In this document: in pieces, positions 46,741 to 58,142 of the stretch
Numbering within the stretch: position 1 is the first letter of the stretch
Layout: every line of letters begins with the position of its first letter
NCBI GenBank assembly: GCA_948146395.1
Contig: OX411544.1
Coordinates: forward strand, 36,972,457-37,036,456
Length of the DNA stretch: 64,000 bases
Reading direction: 5' to 3'
Source of the DNA: Fragum whitleyi
Lineage: Eukaryota > Mollusca > Bivalvia > Cardiida > Cardiidae
Position numbers and translations under genes: made by a program
The notes under the pieces: generated by a model
The model's input: the letters and a program-made list of their open reading frames with translations, nothing else
The model's database searches: none
What the model was told of the DNA's origin: nothing

Positions 46741-49700
46741 CTGGAAGTATATAAACAATATGTGTTTGTCAAACACTAATGCGCCCACCACTGCCATTTT
46801 CGGAAATGTTCAACTTATTTGACCTTGATCTTGACAGATGACCCTGACCTTGGTATCAACAGAAAAGATCTTGACACAAGCAATATTCATATGAAATAGG
46901 AAGACTCTATCTCTAGCCAAACAAAAGTTATGCCTATGTTAACATTTTTTTTTGGGGGGGGGGGGGGGGAAAGACATGTCAAAAAACAATATCCTCGTCT
47001 ATTGATGCGGGGAATAAAAAACTTGTTATCATTTAACAGGTGAAGAGAAAAACTTTTCTATTCATGGAGGTGTAATTTGTTATTCACATCGGCTTTCAAT
47101 ATTTTATTGATTGCATTTATAATGTAGGTACTGGTGCACCTATCTATGGTTTCCTGTAGTAACTCACATCAGTACAATGACATTTCATCTGAGCCACCAA
47201 CTGCTCATGCTACTAAGTCATACTATTTATCATACCCCCATAGGGGTCACAATTACTTGTCAAATGTCAGATGAAAGTTGGTCAATCCAGTGTAAAACAT
47301 GCAATTCCAAGAGCATGTAGGGAGGAAACAGAAGCCTTATCACACTGTATGAATATGCAAAGTCGCATACAATGTTCATGTAGGATCCGTCATGAGATTT
47401 TATTTAAGATAAGCTGATCTTAATTGAGTCTAGAATTTAAATGTTATTACAGTGAGACTTGGCGAATTAAGAAACTGTTATATTCTAGATGAGGGTACCC
47501 AAATACAATTAAGTAACAGTTTCTTGTCTCACATTTACCCTTTTATGTACGTTTTAACAAATTTTTGAATGCTCAGATGACAGAAATAGCGTGTTATAGA
47601 GTGTTATATCGTGAAAAGTCATTTAGAATGTGATCTTTCACACGTGTAAGACAGAAATGTCTCTGATGGCTGTTAGATATAGAAGACAATACAGGCTATC
47701 ACAGAAAATCAGGGCCGGAGGTTATAAAACTTTTCTCCTTCTCAATTCAAAATTTACTCAAATTTCAATTTAAAGTTAATTCTGTTTTAATACTCATTTT
47801 AAGGTATTCACATAAAAGATGATATTAATAAATTGTTAAAAATAAAAAAAATTTCATACACTTATTTAAATTTAAAATTTGAGGAAATTCTCAGCTGAGT
47901 CTCAGAAATGTTTTATAACCTCAGGCCCTGATCTCTCATGAATTACACTGAATGACAAAACATACCTTTGTACAATTATCTGCCTTCAGTTCAAGATCAG
48001 ACAACTCTACTCCAAGTTGTGTCAGGAGATCTGATTCTAGATTTCCCCTACCAGCACTCATTCTAAAACTAGCAGAAGGATGTGTCTTGAGAAGTTGAAT
48101 GTTGATGGCAAAACCCGCCATGTCCATCGCAAACTTTCTCTCTGGTTTCCAGTATGTATGCCAGCCTATCACCTGTGAAAATATGCAGATTTGTTTGTTT
48201 GAATGGTGTTTAACGCAGCTTTTAACATTTTTTTTATTCAATTTAGCAAGAGTCATGGCTTTCTGGGAGTCATGGCTTTCTGGTATTTCTCTCACCACAC
48301 CAATGTGACCATCCTTTCCCAGCCGCAAGTCTCACATAAGTTTATGATATCCAACTATTGGTAGGAGACAAATTAGCCTGTGTATGACATTTCCAACGAT
48401 TTTACACCTACACAAGTTTCTAAAGTTGAACAGCATTAACAATGGCATAATGTAATACCAATGTACGCAGATGGCCAGAAGAAGTATTTCAACCTTATCT
48501 ATCCAGTGTTTATTCTAAGCAAGGGGATTGGGGGATTCCCCCACATTTTTCACAGATCCCCCCATATTTTCTGATTTGTGGCAGATTTTTTTTTACTATA
48601 AGCAAAGAAATGAATTACCACATTTCTCAATTGCGTCAATTTTCGCACTGAATCCCCAACATTTTTGAAATCCTTGAATAAACACTGTCTATCTATATAG
48701 TGCATGATCAAGATTCCGGTTTGACTGTGCTGCACAGGCTGGCCAGAATCTTTGCTTTGGGCCCATTTTGAAATTGTTGCAAATGTCACACACAGACTCA
48801 AATATGAGCAAGAATGTGTGACCCATCAGGGGAAAATATACAGAGTAAAACGTATGAGTGGTTATGAAACGTGGTATTATGTCAGTATATTTCTCAATCC
48901 TTTTAACTACAGTTGACACTTAGTTAAACAATTGATCTATAAACAGTTTACAAAAGCTTGTCAGTAGAAAGCAAGGCCAGACCATTCTAAGTTTTGCCCA
49001 ACAGGATAGAAAAGCACTAATAAAATCCTCAATATTGAACTAACCCCCTAGGTCTGCTTGACTGAGAAATATAGGATTACTTTTCTGAGCTGCTTACTGG
49101 TGCTATGATATCCAAACAGAGAGTGACACTAACCTTTTTTGAATATTTTCCCACAGGAAACCCTACTTGATACCACCAGGATCCCTCAGAATTATCAGGA
49201 ATCCCTTGCCTTATTTACATAAGTAGAATTTTAAAAAAATAACAAGGAAAGGCATAGGTTAGTGATATATTCTAATATCTTAACAAGCCAAGGGTTCAAA
49301 TTCTTCACTTTGTTCCTTACATATGTTTACATTGTTCATAACTAGCCAAGGGTTCAAATTCTTCACTTTGTTCCTTACATATGTAAGGTACAAAGAGGAG
49401 TTGGAACCTTGGCCTGAAAAAAAAGGATTCTGATAGACAGATCATCTTAACTTTATATACATGTATATAGAAGAGTCCAGACGGAATCCCTTGCTATGAA
49501 CAAATGGGCCCCCTGCCATAACTTTGGGATTTCAATAATCCTGAATCATTCTTTGTGTCAAACCCTGCCAGACATAAAGTTCAAAGATGACATCTGGCTA
49601 AATTTCGTTGAATGATGGTCAGAACAGTGAGTATTTGTCAACACATACTAAGTTTCAAACAATTCTCTTACGTAGTAACAAAAAAAAATCTTTCAAATAA

Positions 49701-52700
49701 AACATGGCACAGGAACTTCTTTAGTTGAAGAAGGATGAAATCCTAAAAATCTAGAAGTAACCATTTTTCCCTGGATTTGAAAAAGAAAGTTTCATAAGAT
49801 ATAAAATGGTTGGAAATAGGTTTACAAAGAACTTTTACCAGGAACTGTTTTGTATGATATTAAACAAAATTGTACTAAGAAAAATATCATAGAAATGGGT
49901 AATTGCAGAGAGTATTAAATTCAAACATAAGATTGTCAATATTACTGACATTAATGGGCAATATTGGAAATTTGTCAATATACTGACATACTATTATTGT
50001 CAATTTTATTGATAGTATATCCTTCCTCACCTTTCCTTTATCAACCATGGGTGATTCATATCGCAGTTTCCCAACGAGAGCAACAGGCCACACCGACACC
50101 TTTTTGGTATACCTCATCTGAAAATTTTCAAGGATCATATAGCCAGAGCGGACAAGGACAGTTTTCTAGGCCACTTGTCTGTGGACAAGTAAATACCAGG
50201 ACAAACCTCTGAATGAAACTAAATAGATTTAAGAGATAAGTTATCCATATATTGTTTATATCAAAGAGAAGAAAGCATTGTTTGTAAAGAAGAAAATGAT
50301 GTATTCTAGCATTTTCCTTTTTGAAAAACATGTTTTCTCACATTTTTTACAAGTTTATTTTTAACCTTGATAAGTAGAAAGTCATCTTTTACCTGTCTAG
50401 GGACAAGTGGAAAAATGTATTTCCACAACTCTGACAAAAACAACAATTAGAGGGGGGTAAATCAGACTTTCCAAATTAAATAATGAACCCTAAAACAAAG
50501 CTGGAACTGTCTCAAGAAGACTATTCCAATGACTATCCACAACAAAGGTTTTGTAATAACCCTACAATACGGATTGGCTAGTCATTGCAATTATCCCAAA
50601 TGACGATTCCAATGACTACTCACAATATATGGTTTTATTTAGAATTGAAGATTTCAGTCTTAGTTTATCCTCTTTCAATTAGACCTCTATTTACCTCATT
50701 AAAAAGCTGTTGGTTGAAAATTTTAATATCATCAGTAAAATACTAGACCACACCTGAGAGACTAGACCACACCTGAGGTGCGTTCATTAGAGGAAGATAA
50801 ATATCCCGCTTAATAAGATAATTAGGAAGTTCTGAATAATCATTTTCAATATTTTGAGTAAAAATATGTTATGTTGTCAGGGCTACTGGTTTGAGCCAAT
50901 GCTGCGCAAGCTTCGTTTTCTCATTTAGAATTTTTAAGATTCTTATCTAGCTACTTAAAAATATCGCTCTTAAAAAAACTTAATCTTCAAAATCTTAACT
51001 ACAATCTTAACCCATGTCATGCTGAACATGGAATATTCCTGCTTTGGCAGGAGCTATGGACAAACATCAGCCTGCACATATGTGCAGTCTGATGTTAGTC
51101 TACACCATCTGTTTCTCACTTTCAAACCAGAATTGTTTATAGAATTAGCTTTTCAAATAAAAATTGACCTACAGTTGGTACTTTCAGTGCTTTTTGCCCT
51201 TTGATTTTGATGAAATTTTTTAGCCAAAATTATTCAGCATGACAAGGGTTAAGGATCTCGCTCAAACAAATACACCTTTGGCTAAATTCCTTTTTCCCTC
51301 AACCAAATAATGGCTGCGTTTTGTTTGCTGTACCAAATATTTTGAATTCATTTGTACAAACCCTCCATTATGGCTACTAAATGGAATTGTCTCTAAAGAC
51401 AATTCCATTTAGTACCCGCAACAAGGAGTTTTTATTGAAAAATATTCAACCCTCTTTTCTTGACCCCTGTATACCTCATTGAAAAGTTGTAGGTCGTAAG
51501 TATTATCATCATCAGCAAAATACACCACACCTGGCTCTGTTCCTTTCTCCCTCAACCAATCAATGGCTGCGTTCCTTTGCTGTACTCCCCGAGGATACAA
51601 CCAATTGGGATCATTTGTTTTTAATTTGAACTCATTGGGAGTCTTTGCATATAGATGTGTATAAACTAATTTGGAATGTTGTAGAAAGTTTGACACAATA
51701 TGGCTCTTTGAGCTTCCGTCCTCAACGATTATCCAATGAATTTTTGAGACATGCCGCAATGTATACGAAAGACGAGTCAAATCAGCTTTCTGTTCAAGTC
51801 TGCTATGAGTCGGCGTTACGATATAAATTATCGGCAAATGTCTATCTAACTTAGACTGAATTTCAGACTTCTCAATGCCTTTATTTAATTTAAGCTGCCC
51901 TTCTAGTTTTCTAATTTCTGATTTCAACTCGTCAATTTGTCTTTTCAAGATTCCTTCTTGCCGTTGATAATTCAGTACTTTGTGCTCGAATATCTGAGTT
52001 TTTTTCTTTTCCAATTCAACCTGTCCCTCACTGTCACTCCAGGTTCCTAAAAATGAAAAGTAAACACAAGGATACACATAGAGGTGTATCTAAATGTTTT
52101 AACAATTTTGCCATAAATCCAATTTTGTGGAGACTTATTAAGAGACCTAGGTAAGACAGGGAAGAGCCAGTCTGGGCCCGAGGTTATAAAACTTTTCTCA
52201 GGCTCAATTCAAAATTTTCTCAAATTTCAATTTGAGATTCAAGCCGTAATTCTGTTTAAATACTCATTTTAATGTATTAACATAAAAGATATTAATAAGT
52301 TGTTATAAGTAACAACTAATCAATATCATCTTTTATTTTCATACATTTATTATAATCTAATTATTTCCCAATCTTTGGGGCTTGTGTTTGACCTTAAAAC
52401 CAGTGTTTTGACCCCCCCCCCCCCTCCCCCAAATTCTGAAAATATTTTATTTTGAGATAAAGGGATGCACCTGTGCAAAGCCAAAATATGACACAAGGGT
52501 CTTGATATGAACAAACTTGGTAGAGGCCCACTAGGTGATGCTACACACAAAATATTAGAGCTGTCTGCCATCTGGTTTCAGTTAACCCTTTCCTGTTTTA
52601 CAAAATTTTGGACCTGTCCAAATTCAAAGGTTTTGCAGACAAGAATATATAGTTGATTTAATTTGAAAAATAACCATTCAGTAGGGTAGAAAATAGTGTG

Positions 52701-53900
52701 GAAAAAGAAGAAATTGCTTGTCAGAAGCAATTTCTTCTTTTTTCACAATGTTTTCTCAATCATAAAATCACAGGCACGTAAAAAGCAGGGATTAAACAGC
52801 AAAGGGTTAAGAAGATTTTTAAAGATTTTCACTCTTTGATTCTATGTAAAAAGGGTTGGGCCCGGGCAAAGCCCAAATATGACCCCAGGGTCTTGATATG
52901 AACAAACTTGGTAGAGGTCCACTAGATGATGCTACATACCGAATATGAAAGCTATCTGCCATCTGGTTTCATAGAAGAAGATTTTTGAAGATTTTCACCC
53001 TTTTTTTTTTAAAGGTTTAAGGGAAAGTTAAGGCTGGAGTTCATTTATTTGAACAACTTTAGTAGAGCTTGACCCAAGGAACAACCCTGCCAAGTTTCAT
53101 CAAGACTGGTCCACTGGTTTAGGAGGAGAAGATGTTTAAGGAAATTGTGGACGAGGGACAGCACAAGACGCATGACAGACGACACACGACTGCTGACGGA
53201 CATTGTACGATCACAATAGCTCACCTTGAGCACTTGGTGCTCAGGTGAGCTAAAAATAAAAAAAATCAAACCATTTTAAAAAATTACCTTTACCTTGTTT
53301 TTATCTTAAAGAAGAAACATATCTAGGGACTATAAACAAGATGCTAGGTCAGAGGTACAGTCAAATGAGTTGATATTGTTCCAGCAACCAGTTCTTGCAA
53401 CCAAACAATTTTATAAAGTAAATATCATAAAATGTCCTTTACAGAAAAATGAGTTGATATTATTAAAAAATATTCCAGCAACCTCTTTTGGCAAGCGAAC
53501 AATTTTATTTAGCGAATATCATAAAAAGTTCTTTCACCATAGCAAAATCTCTAAAAAAAAAATGGAAATTCTTAATAAAAAATTGTTTATTATTGAATCT
53601 TATGTTGTTTGGACCCACTAGAATATTTTTAATGAGACAATTCTGATTGGGTTTGAACATTATAGGATTCAGCAAGAAAATATATGTGACAATTTTTAAA
53701 TGCTTATGAATAAACATGTCTCATTTATCATGAAATATATGGACTGTCTTGGTCCTATTAACACACTGTCCTTCATGTTTCCATAAAGGCCAATCAGTTA
53801 TAAAACTTACTGTCTTACCCATGAAATAAAATATTGTAATAAAGGCTATTACAGTTCCAATAAAGTAGAGGTATATTAGCTGTCTTGGTCTAATCCACAT
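46639..53900 (-). CDS. B3GAT: Beta-1,3-glucuronosyltransferase (B3GAT family), spliced CDS
   Basis: Five exons: 53900-53819, 52046-51475, 50117-50031, 48172-47966, 46740-46639; 1050 nt, 349 residues plus stop, all phases agree. Family 43 glycosyltransferases are Golgi type II membrane enzymes that move glucuronate from UDP-GlcA to a terminal galactose, in the proteoglycan linker or the HNK-1 epitope. Order seen: short basic cytoplasmic tail and signal anchor (residues 7-27), coiled-coil-like stem (about 38-94), catalytic domain from IYIVTPTHSR (101-110), GVQQRNAAIDWLR (181-193), metal-binding DDD at 206-208 in VYFADDDNTY, MRYTKKVSVWPVALVG (219-234), DMAGFAIN (264-271), catalytic-base Glu293 in NLESDLL, and the C-terminal VWHTRTE (319-325). 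All key residues are present. Assignment among B3GAT1, 2 and 3 is not possible by eye: NCTKILVWHTRTEK looks like B3GAT1, NLESDLL more like B3GAT3. Confidence 0.95.
46796..47030. repeat. Dispersed repeat with a 16-base G run
   Basis: GACCTTGATCTTGACAGATG and GACCCTGACCTTGGTATC, like 44240-44300. Contains T9 then G16 at 46945-46969, likely unstable. Confidence 0.6.
47095..47275 (-). mobile_element. Very diverged SINE-like sequence
   Basis: GGTACTGGTGCACCTATCTA, GGTTTCCTGTAGTAACTCAC and CATCAGTACAATGACAT loosely follow the SINE body. Weak. Confidence 0.35.
47710..47930. mobile_element. hAT-like MITE beside B3GAT exon 4
   Basis: 221 bp with termini CAGGGCCGGAGGTTATAAAA and inverted TTTTATAACCTCAGGCCCTG. 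Its end is 36 bases from the exon 4 donor. A partial copy lies at 52169-52360. Confidence 0.78.
47966..48172 (-). CDS. B3GAT: B3GAT exon 4 (acceptor-binding half)
   Basis: Starts after TTTTCACAG and ends AAG|GTATGT; 69 codons in phase 0. Encodes VIGWHTYWKPERKFAMDMAG, then GRGNLESDLL with the catalytic-base Glu, and DNCTK. An hAT-like MITE lies 36 bases beyond its donor. Confidence 0.95.
48187..48385 (-). mobile_element. SINE copy without tRNA head
   Basis: TTTGTTTGTTTGAATGGTGT tail, then TGGTATTTCTCTCACCA and CCAGCCGCAAGTCTCACATA. Begins about 15 bases upstream of B3GAT exon 4, in its polypyrimidine region. Confidence 0.68.
48386..50030. other. B3GAT intron 3
   Basis: AT-rich. Holds the hairpin repeat at 48712-48763, a 45 bp direct repeat (AGCCAAGGGTTCAAATTCTT at 49286 and 49343) and otherwise nothing recognised. 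Confidence 0.5.
50031..50117 (-). CDS. B3GAT: B3GAT exon 3
   Basis: Starts after ATTTTCAG and ends AAG|GTGAGG; 29 codons in phase 0 encoding MRYTKKVSVWPVALVGKLRY and ESPMVDKGK, directly following the metal-binding region in the family. Confidence 0.94.
50693..50762 (-). pseudogene. Decayed copy of the 3' end of B3GAT exon 2 (fragment 1)
   Basis: Shares ACCTCATT.AAAAG.TGT, ATCATCAG.AAAATAC and ACCACACCTG with the end of exon 2 (51475-51545), including a GT donor after AATGAG and similar flanking intron sequence. The metal-binding codons have decayed and stops are present. Confidence 0.75.
51007..51252. mobile_element. TTAA-flanked MITE family 1, copy 3
   Basis: Same family as 6547 and 22309, 238 bp between TTAA sites, one change in the left terminus (CCCATGTC). 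It lies between the two fragments of the decayed B3GAT exon copy. Confidence 0.87.
51286..51336 (-). pseudogene. Decayed copy of B3GAT exon 2 (fragment 2)
   Basis: AATTCCTTTTTCCCTCAACC then AATGGCTGCGTT and TTTGCTGTAC match exon 2 at about 51538-51590. One inserted base breaks the frame. It and fragment 1 keep the order of exon 2 and are separated by about 520 bp that contain a TTAA-flanked MITE. Confidence 0.78.
51376..51413. repeat. Perfect 17 bp hairpin by B3GAT exon 2 donor
   Basis: ACTAAATGGAATTGTCT, loop CTAA, then exact inverse. 62 bases downstream of the exon 2 donor. Confidence 0.85.
51475..52046 (-). CDS. B3GAT: B3GAT exon 2 (stem and donor-binding half)
   Basis: Starts after CATTTTTAG in phase 1 and ends GAG|GTATAC in phase 0 (572 nt). 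Encodes the Lys/Glu/Leu-rich stem, IYIVTPTHSRLEQKADLTRL, WLYPRGVQQRNAAIDWLRE and the metal site VVYFADDDNTYDLQLFNE. Confidence 0.95.
52440..53256 (-). mobile_element. Tandem-core repeat element, family A, reversed, with nested MITE
   Basis: Inverse of the 24677 family: GGGATGCACCTGTGCAAAGC, CAAACTTGGTAGAGG, and left hairpin GAGCACTTGGTGCTCAGGTGAGCT at 53228-53252 (read on plus). Interrupted at 52582-52810 by MITE family 2. Confidence 0.82.
52582..52810. mobile_element. TTAA-flanked MITE family 2, inserted in another repeat
   Basis: Nearly identical to the 36217 copy and the same length (221 bp). It interrupts a tandem-core element between TCTGGTTTCA and GAAGATTTTTAAAGATTT; the uninterrupted repeat near 26440-26460 has a single TTAA at that spot. 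Confidence 0.92.
53819..53900 (-). CDS. B3GAT: B3GAT exon 1 (signal anchor)
   Basis: Encodes MWIRPRQLIYLYFIGTVIAF and ITIFYFM, ending ATGG|GTAAGA in phase 1, which matches exon 2. The ATG at 53900 gives a typical short tail and anchor. The frame stays open upstream to a possible acceptor (TTTCTTTCAG near 53970), so a 5' UTR intron or a longer N-terminus is possible. Confidence 0.8.
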
Positions 53901-53984
53901 GCTGACCTTAGTCCTCTCTTTTGTCAAACACTCATCAGTTATATGATATGCATACTGTCCTGTTAACTGAAAGAAAAAAATCAT

Positions 53985-55200
53985 TTCTTAACCTATTAAC
54001 AGAAAAAAATATACTTGTTTGATATCAAAGAAGTTGGAGACTAATATTCTAATGAACTCATTAGGCTAGCCATGTACAAATTCAGATTTTTCCTTGGGGG
54101 CAGAGGTTTCCAAGCTATCAAATTGTACAATATTCCTTAGCAGGTGAGCAAAACATAACTACAGCTTGAAAGGGCAACAGTGAGATTGAACCACGGACCT
54201 CCAGTTCAAAAGTTCTGCGCCTTTTGATTAAATTTCGGAATGAGAATTTGGAATGGTTTAGAAAAATATACAATTTACAATATATCAAGTCCAAGTGCAA
54301 AGGGTTTCATAGTTGAAAATATTTGCCACTTTCAGGGATTGACACTAACACCAGTCCCCAGGCCCAAGACCTATGGATTTTAGGGAGGACTGGTAGAAGT
54401 AACAATGCTACAGGTCCAACAGGCCTGTAGTCCAACAGGCCTGTAGTTAATAGCAGTACTTAGAATTTCAAATCTATTTTGAAAAATAATTGCCTTTCCA
54501 ATACTAAATTGTGCAATTACCAAATGGAATCATTGTAAAAATAGAAGAAATTGCTTGTCGGAAGAAATTTCTTCTCTTCCAACAATGTTTCCCTTGCAAT
54601 ATATCCCCTGTATTGCTAAAAATTAGTCATGGTTTTTATGCAGGACCTGATGTAATCATGGAGGACCTGTAATTTTATGCCATACAGGTCTTTCAGGCTA
54701 ATGGCAAAAGGTAGTTGGAGTTAAACCTGGACTTTGTATTCATCTAGAATGGGTCACCATTATAGGGTTACGAATGAAGTAGGGGACGAGTTGATTGTTT
54801 ACCTGTACAATTGGGCGAGTAGATTTTTACATTTAGTAGACTGAACCATCCACAAATGAGAGTCCATCGAACCACAAATGCAGTGGATAAAACATACTAA
54901 ATATTGGGATTCATCTTTTTTTAGGAAAACAAATTTTTTGCAGCACTCATGATTGTTTTGATTCAAGGAAATATGAATTGTTTCTAATTGTATGAAGAAG
55001 GAATAATGTTTCAAGATAAAGTTGATAAAAAGCTCATTTCCATTCAGCATATATTTTATCTATAAATATTCAATGGAATTTGATTTTATTCTGTTCAAAA
55101 AATTATACCGGCGATATTTTATTTGATTCGATGAATGTAAAAATTAAATTAAAATCAAACGCGTCCAATATATGAGTCACACCACTGTGTATAACTAACC
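53985..55200. other. Sequence upstream of B3GAT
   Basis: No exon recognised. A minus-strand tRNA-like fragment (GATTGAACCACGGACC at 54182) and a hairpin GAAGAAATTGCTTGTCGGAAG (54543-54580) are SINE and MITE remnants. A B3GAT promoter was not identified. Confidence 0.4.
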
Positions 55201-55229
55201 AAGATGACGATGAAAATTCGAAATTCGAT

Positions 55230-57110
55230 TCTTGAAAACACAAGACCCGAGAGGGCATGTATCTCCATACAAGCATTTTCTGCTCAGCTAAATTGTTTTC
55301 GAAAGTCATAAGCTAAGGTCTATTTGATAAGAACGGAGAAAGGATCTAAGGTCAATGTGAGAGGGCGTTCCAAAGGGATCATTTGGGGGTGAGAGATTCT
55401 CTCAGTTTTATACCGAAAATTTCATCGAAACTGGCTTAACGAGAGAAAATGCTCTAGTGAAATTTTAGGTACAATTTCTCACCAAGAATTCTCGATTTCA
55501 CATTAGATTGGGCTAAATGAGATATTTTTGCGCATTATAATATTAGCCAGAATTATCCGTTACAAAAACAAAGTGATTTAATAACTAGCATAATAAGGGT
55601 CATTTAAAAGTTGGATGTAAATCTGCTCCTGTACGAACAGTCCTTAAAATATAGAAATTCATACCATAACATTCCCATTTTCAGTGATATGGCATCACAT
55701 CACAGTGCAGCTGTTATGCAATATCGTCAAATAATCGGAGCTAGGAACACCATTGCAAGCTTTAGGAAATGCTTTGTTTATTGTAGGAGGCATGCAGTCT
55801 GTTAACACGGAAATTTTCACGACTGTTCCTTTTCCAATAACACATGATTAAAGGATCAAACGGCCACAATATGTGCATTTATTGGCCAGGTTCCATTGAT
55901 ATTTCAAGAAAATCCTTTCATAAAATATGAAGGGTTCATGTTTGCAAGAACTTTCACATGAAGTTCCTATTTTCCATGCAAGAGAAAAATATTGCCAAAC
56001 AGCTAAAGTGAACACGTGGTCAAACGATGAGGAACATTTACTTAGAGTTTAAATAAAACATAAGTAATTGTTGTGTTATCAAGAAATTTTGAAACGTGAG
56101 GACTACCTTTTCTATGGCGCATTAAATTATAATTATAATATTATTATAATTATAATGCCAAGTACATAACCATACGGTCCAACATAAGAATATCTTGATA
56201 AAAATCATTCATATCCATGATTAACTTTAAAAGAAGAAAAAAATTGTGACTCAAGAGCTCGTAGGGTCAAAGATGAGGGCTCAACCAGAATATAACTAAG
56301 AAATCTGAAAGATTGCCTAAGTACCATTCCTTCGAAGTTTGGTTAAATTTAACCAGTAGCTCCAGAGAAGAAAAATAATTAAAACTCTACCACACGGGAC
56401 AATTATCGGTGCTCTGTAGAGCCTATCTTAGAAACCCAGTGTGGTGTCTATGGTCTGGAGGTATCTAGCGTCAGCCTCTCGACCAGGAGGTCCCTGGACT
56501 GATACTACTGTCGACTCATGTATGAAGCCGGCTTTAATGATAGTCGACAGTGGTGCCAGCCTAGGAGGTCCCAAGTTCGATTCTCGGAAGCGGCTATCGA
56601 TCTTGGTTCTTGCATTGGCACAGACATTAGGCGGGAGTACTGGTTTCTTTTCAGGAAGCAGAAAAGGGGATCTTTTTTTCTGTGACTTGACGCCCCCCTA
56701 GACATCAGCCCCAGCATATTTTTACTAAGAAATATGATAGAGCATGTCCTAAGCATCTTTCCTGTGAAGTTTGATTGAATTCTGATCTAATCACAAAGGC
56801 CAGTTTATGGTGACGCGAGAGGCCGTAGCTCCCATTTGACTTACCCGATCAAAATTCAACGAAGAAATCTAAAAGAGCATGTCTCAGGGACCATTTCCTC
56901 GACGTTTGGTTGGACGAATTCCTACTTGTACTTTCATAGATTTCTTTTTATTTCATCATATGAATTCAATTTTCGGCGATTAAACAGGCCTACAACCCAC
57001 GTTATCAGCCCAATCAGAATTTAAAGAAGAAACTTAAAAACAAATCTGCTTCTCTGGAAAAAGCGCCTTAAAGGTGGGCATTCGTATTTGGCTACTATTA
57101 TAATCAGCCG
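55230..57110. other. Degraded tandem-core and tRNA-like repeats
   Basis: ACACAAGACCCGAGAGGGCA near 55240 looks like an element end. Diverged core units (AAGAAATCTGAAAGATTGCC, AGAAATCTAAAAGAGCATGT) recur at 56280, 56725 and 56860. GTCCCAAGTTCGATTCTCGG at 56569 is B-box-like. A 14 bp-arm AT palindrome is at 56126-56156. No gene recognised. Confidence 0.45.
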
Positions 57111-57114
57111 TGCG

Positions 57115-57211
57115 TTAAGGATGACAAAACGGTTCAATTCATTTGTCAATTATACCCCTCTTTTCACGTAAAATTGGCAAATAGTTTGCATCGTTTTGTC
57201 ATCCTGAACCT
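57115..57211. mobile_element. 97 bp foldback MITE
   Basis: GGATGACAAAACGGTTCAAT and on to about 40 bases pairs with the inverted right half ending CGTTTTGTCATCC; left flank TTAA, right flank TGAA. Confidence 0.75.
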
Positions 57212-58140
57212 TTGGCAGATGGTTCTGTATCCAGTTCGTTCAAATTATGTCTCTGGGGTAAAAAAAATACAGCCCAGCCAACCCAACCTAAATTAAAAAA
57301 AAACTTAACTTATCAACTTTAGAAATTAAACCTCTCTAAAATTACAACACTTATGTATTTTATATATGTTTTACAGCATTACCAAAATGATAGTAAATTT
57401 AGAAATCTTCTCAAAACTATTAGACCTTGGACATTCGTATACGGTCTATAGTATCACAAGGTAGCTCTCTACCAAGTTCTAAGGTAAAAAAGGCACGACC
57501 CAGGGTGCCAAGTTTTAGAAAAAAAATCTTAACTCAGCTAACTTTGAAAATCACTTTCTCCGAAAATATGAGCTCTTTCACATTCATATTTGCTGTGCTG
57601 CATAACTAAATAGGTCTCTACAAGGTTTGTTAAATTATAGTCCCCGAGATAAAACAACCCTACTCCCGGAGGCTTAAGTCATTAAAACACACCCTTTCCC
57701 CAAAATCATACATAATATAACATATAACAGAACCATTATCTCACCAAGGTATGAATTGTAAAACTTTGGTAAATGACATCAACACATTATATAAATCAGT
57801 GAGAGGGAGGATCGATCTGATGGTAAACAAATTTATTGGACTTGTGTTAGAATGGTCCTAGTGAGCCAGAGTTTGATTAAAAATGGGCGGGTCCCGCAAA
57901 AAAAAAACAGCAATTTACTGTAGATGATTTTCGCTTGAGACACCATGAGATAGTTATGGGTTGTCAGGCAGACATCACACACATATTAATTATTATTTCC
58001 AAATTAAGAAGAAGGGGGCGTTGTCGTCGGTCATCGGTAAATTGACACGACAATATGGCTATAAATGATACGTATAAAACAAATCATGATCGCTTGATGA
58101 AATAGATTGGACAGGATAAGGTGTTCTAACTCAAGAATAA
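57212..58140. other. AT-rich stretch, no gene seen
   Basis: Some phrases (CATTCGTATACGGTCTATAG, TACCAAGTTCTAAGGTAAAA) suggest two degraded tandem units of about 300 bp. Nothing else recognised. Confidence 0.35.
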
Positions 58141-58142
58141 TA

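Noticed and set aside
54182..54235. Possible tRNA gene (GATTGAACCACGGACC)
   Set aside because: Only a B-box-like piece; no A box or cloverleaf, so a SINE remnant.
56440..56600. Possible tRNA with GGTCCCAAGTTCGATTCTCGG
   Set aside because: The B box is good but the remaining arms do not fold as a tRNA by eye; probably a SINE-type head.
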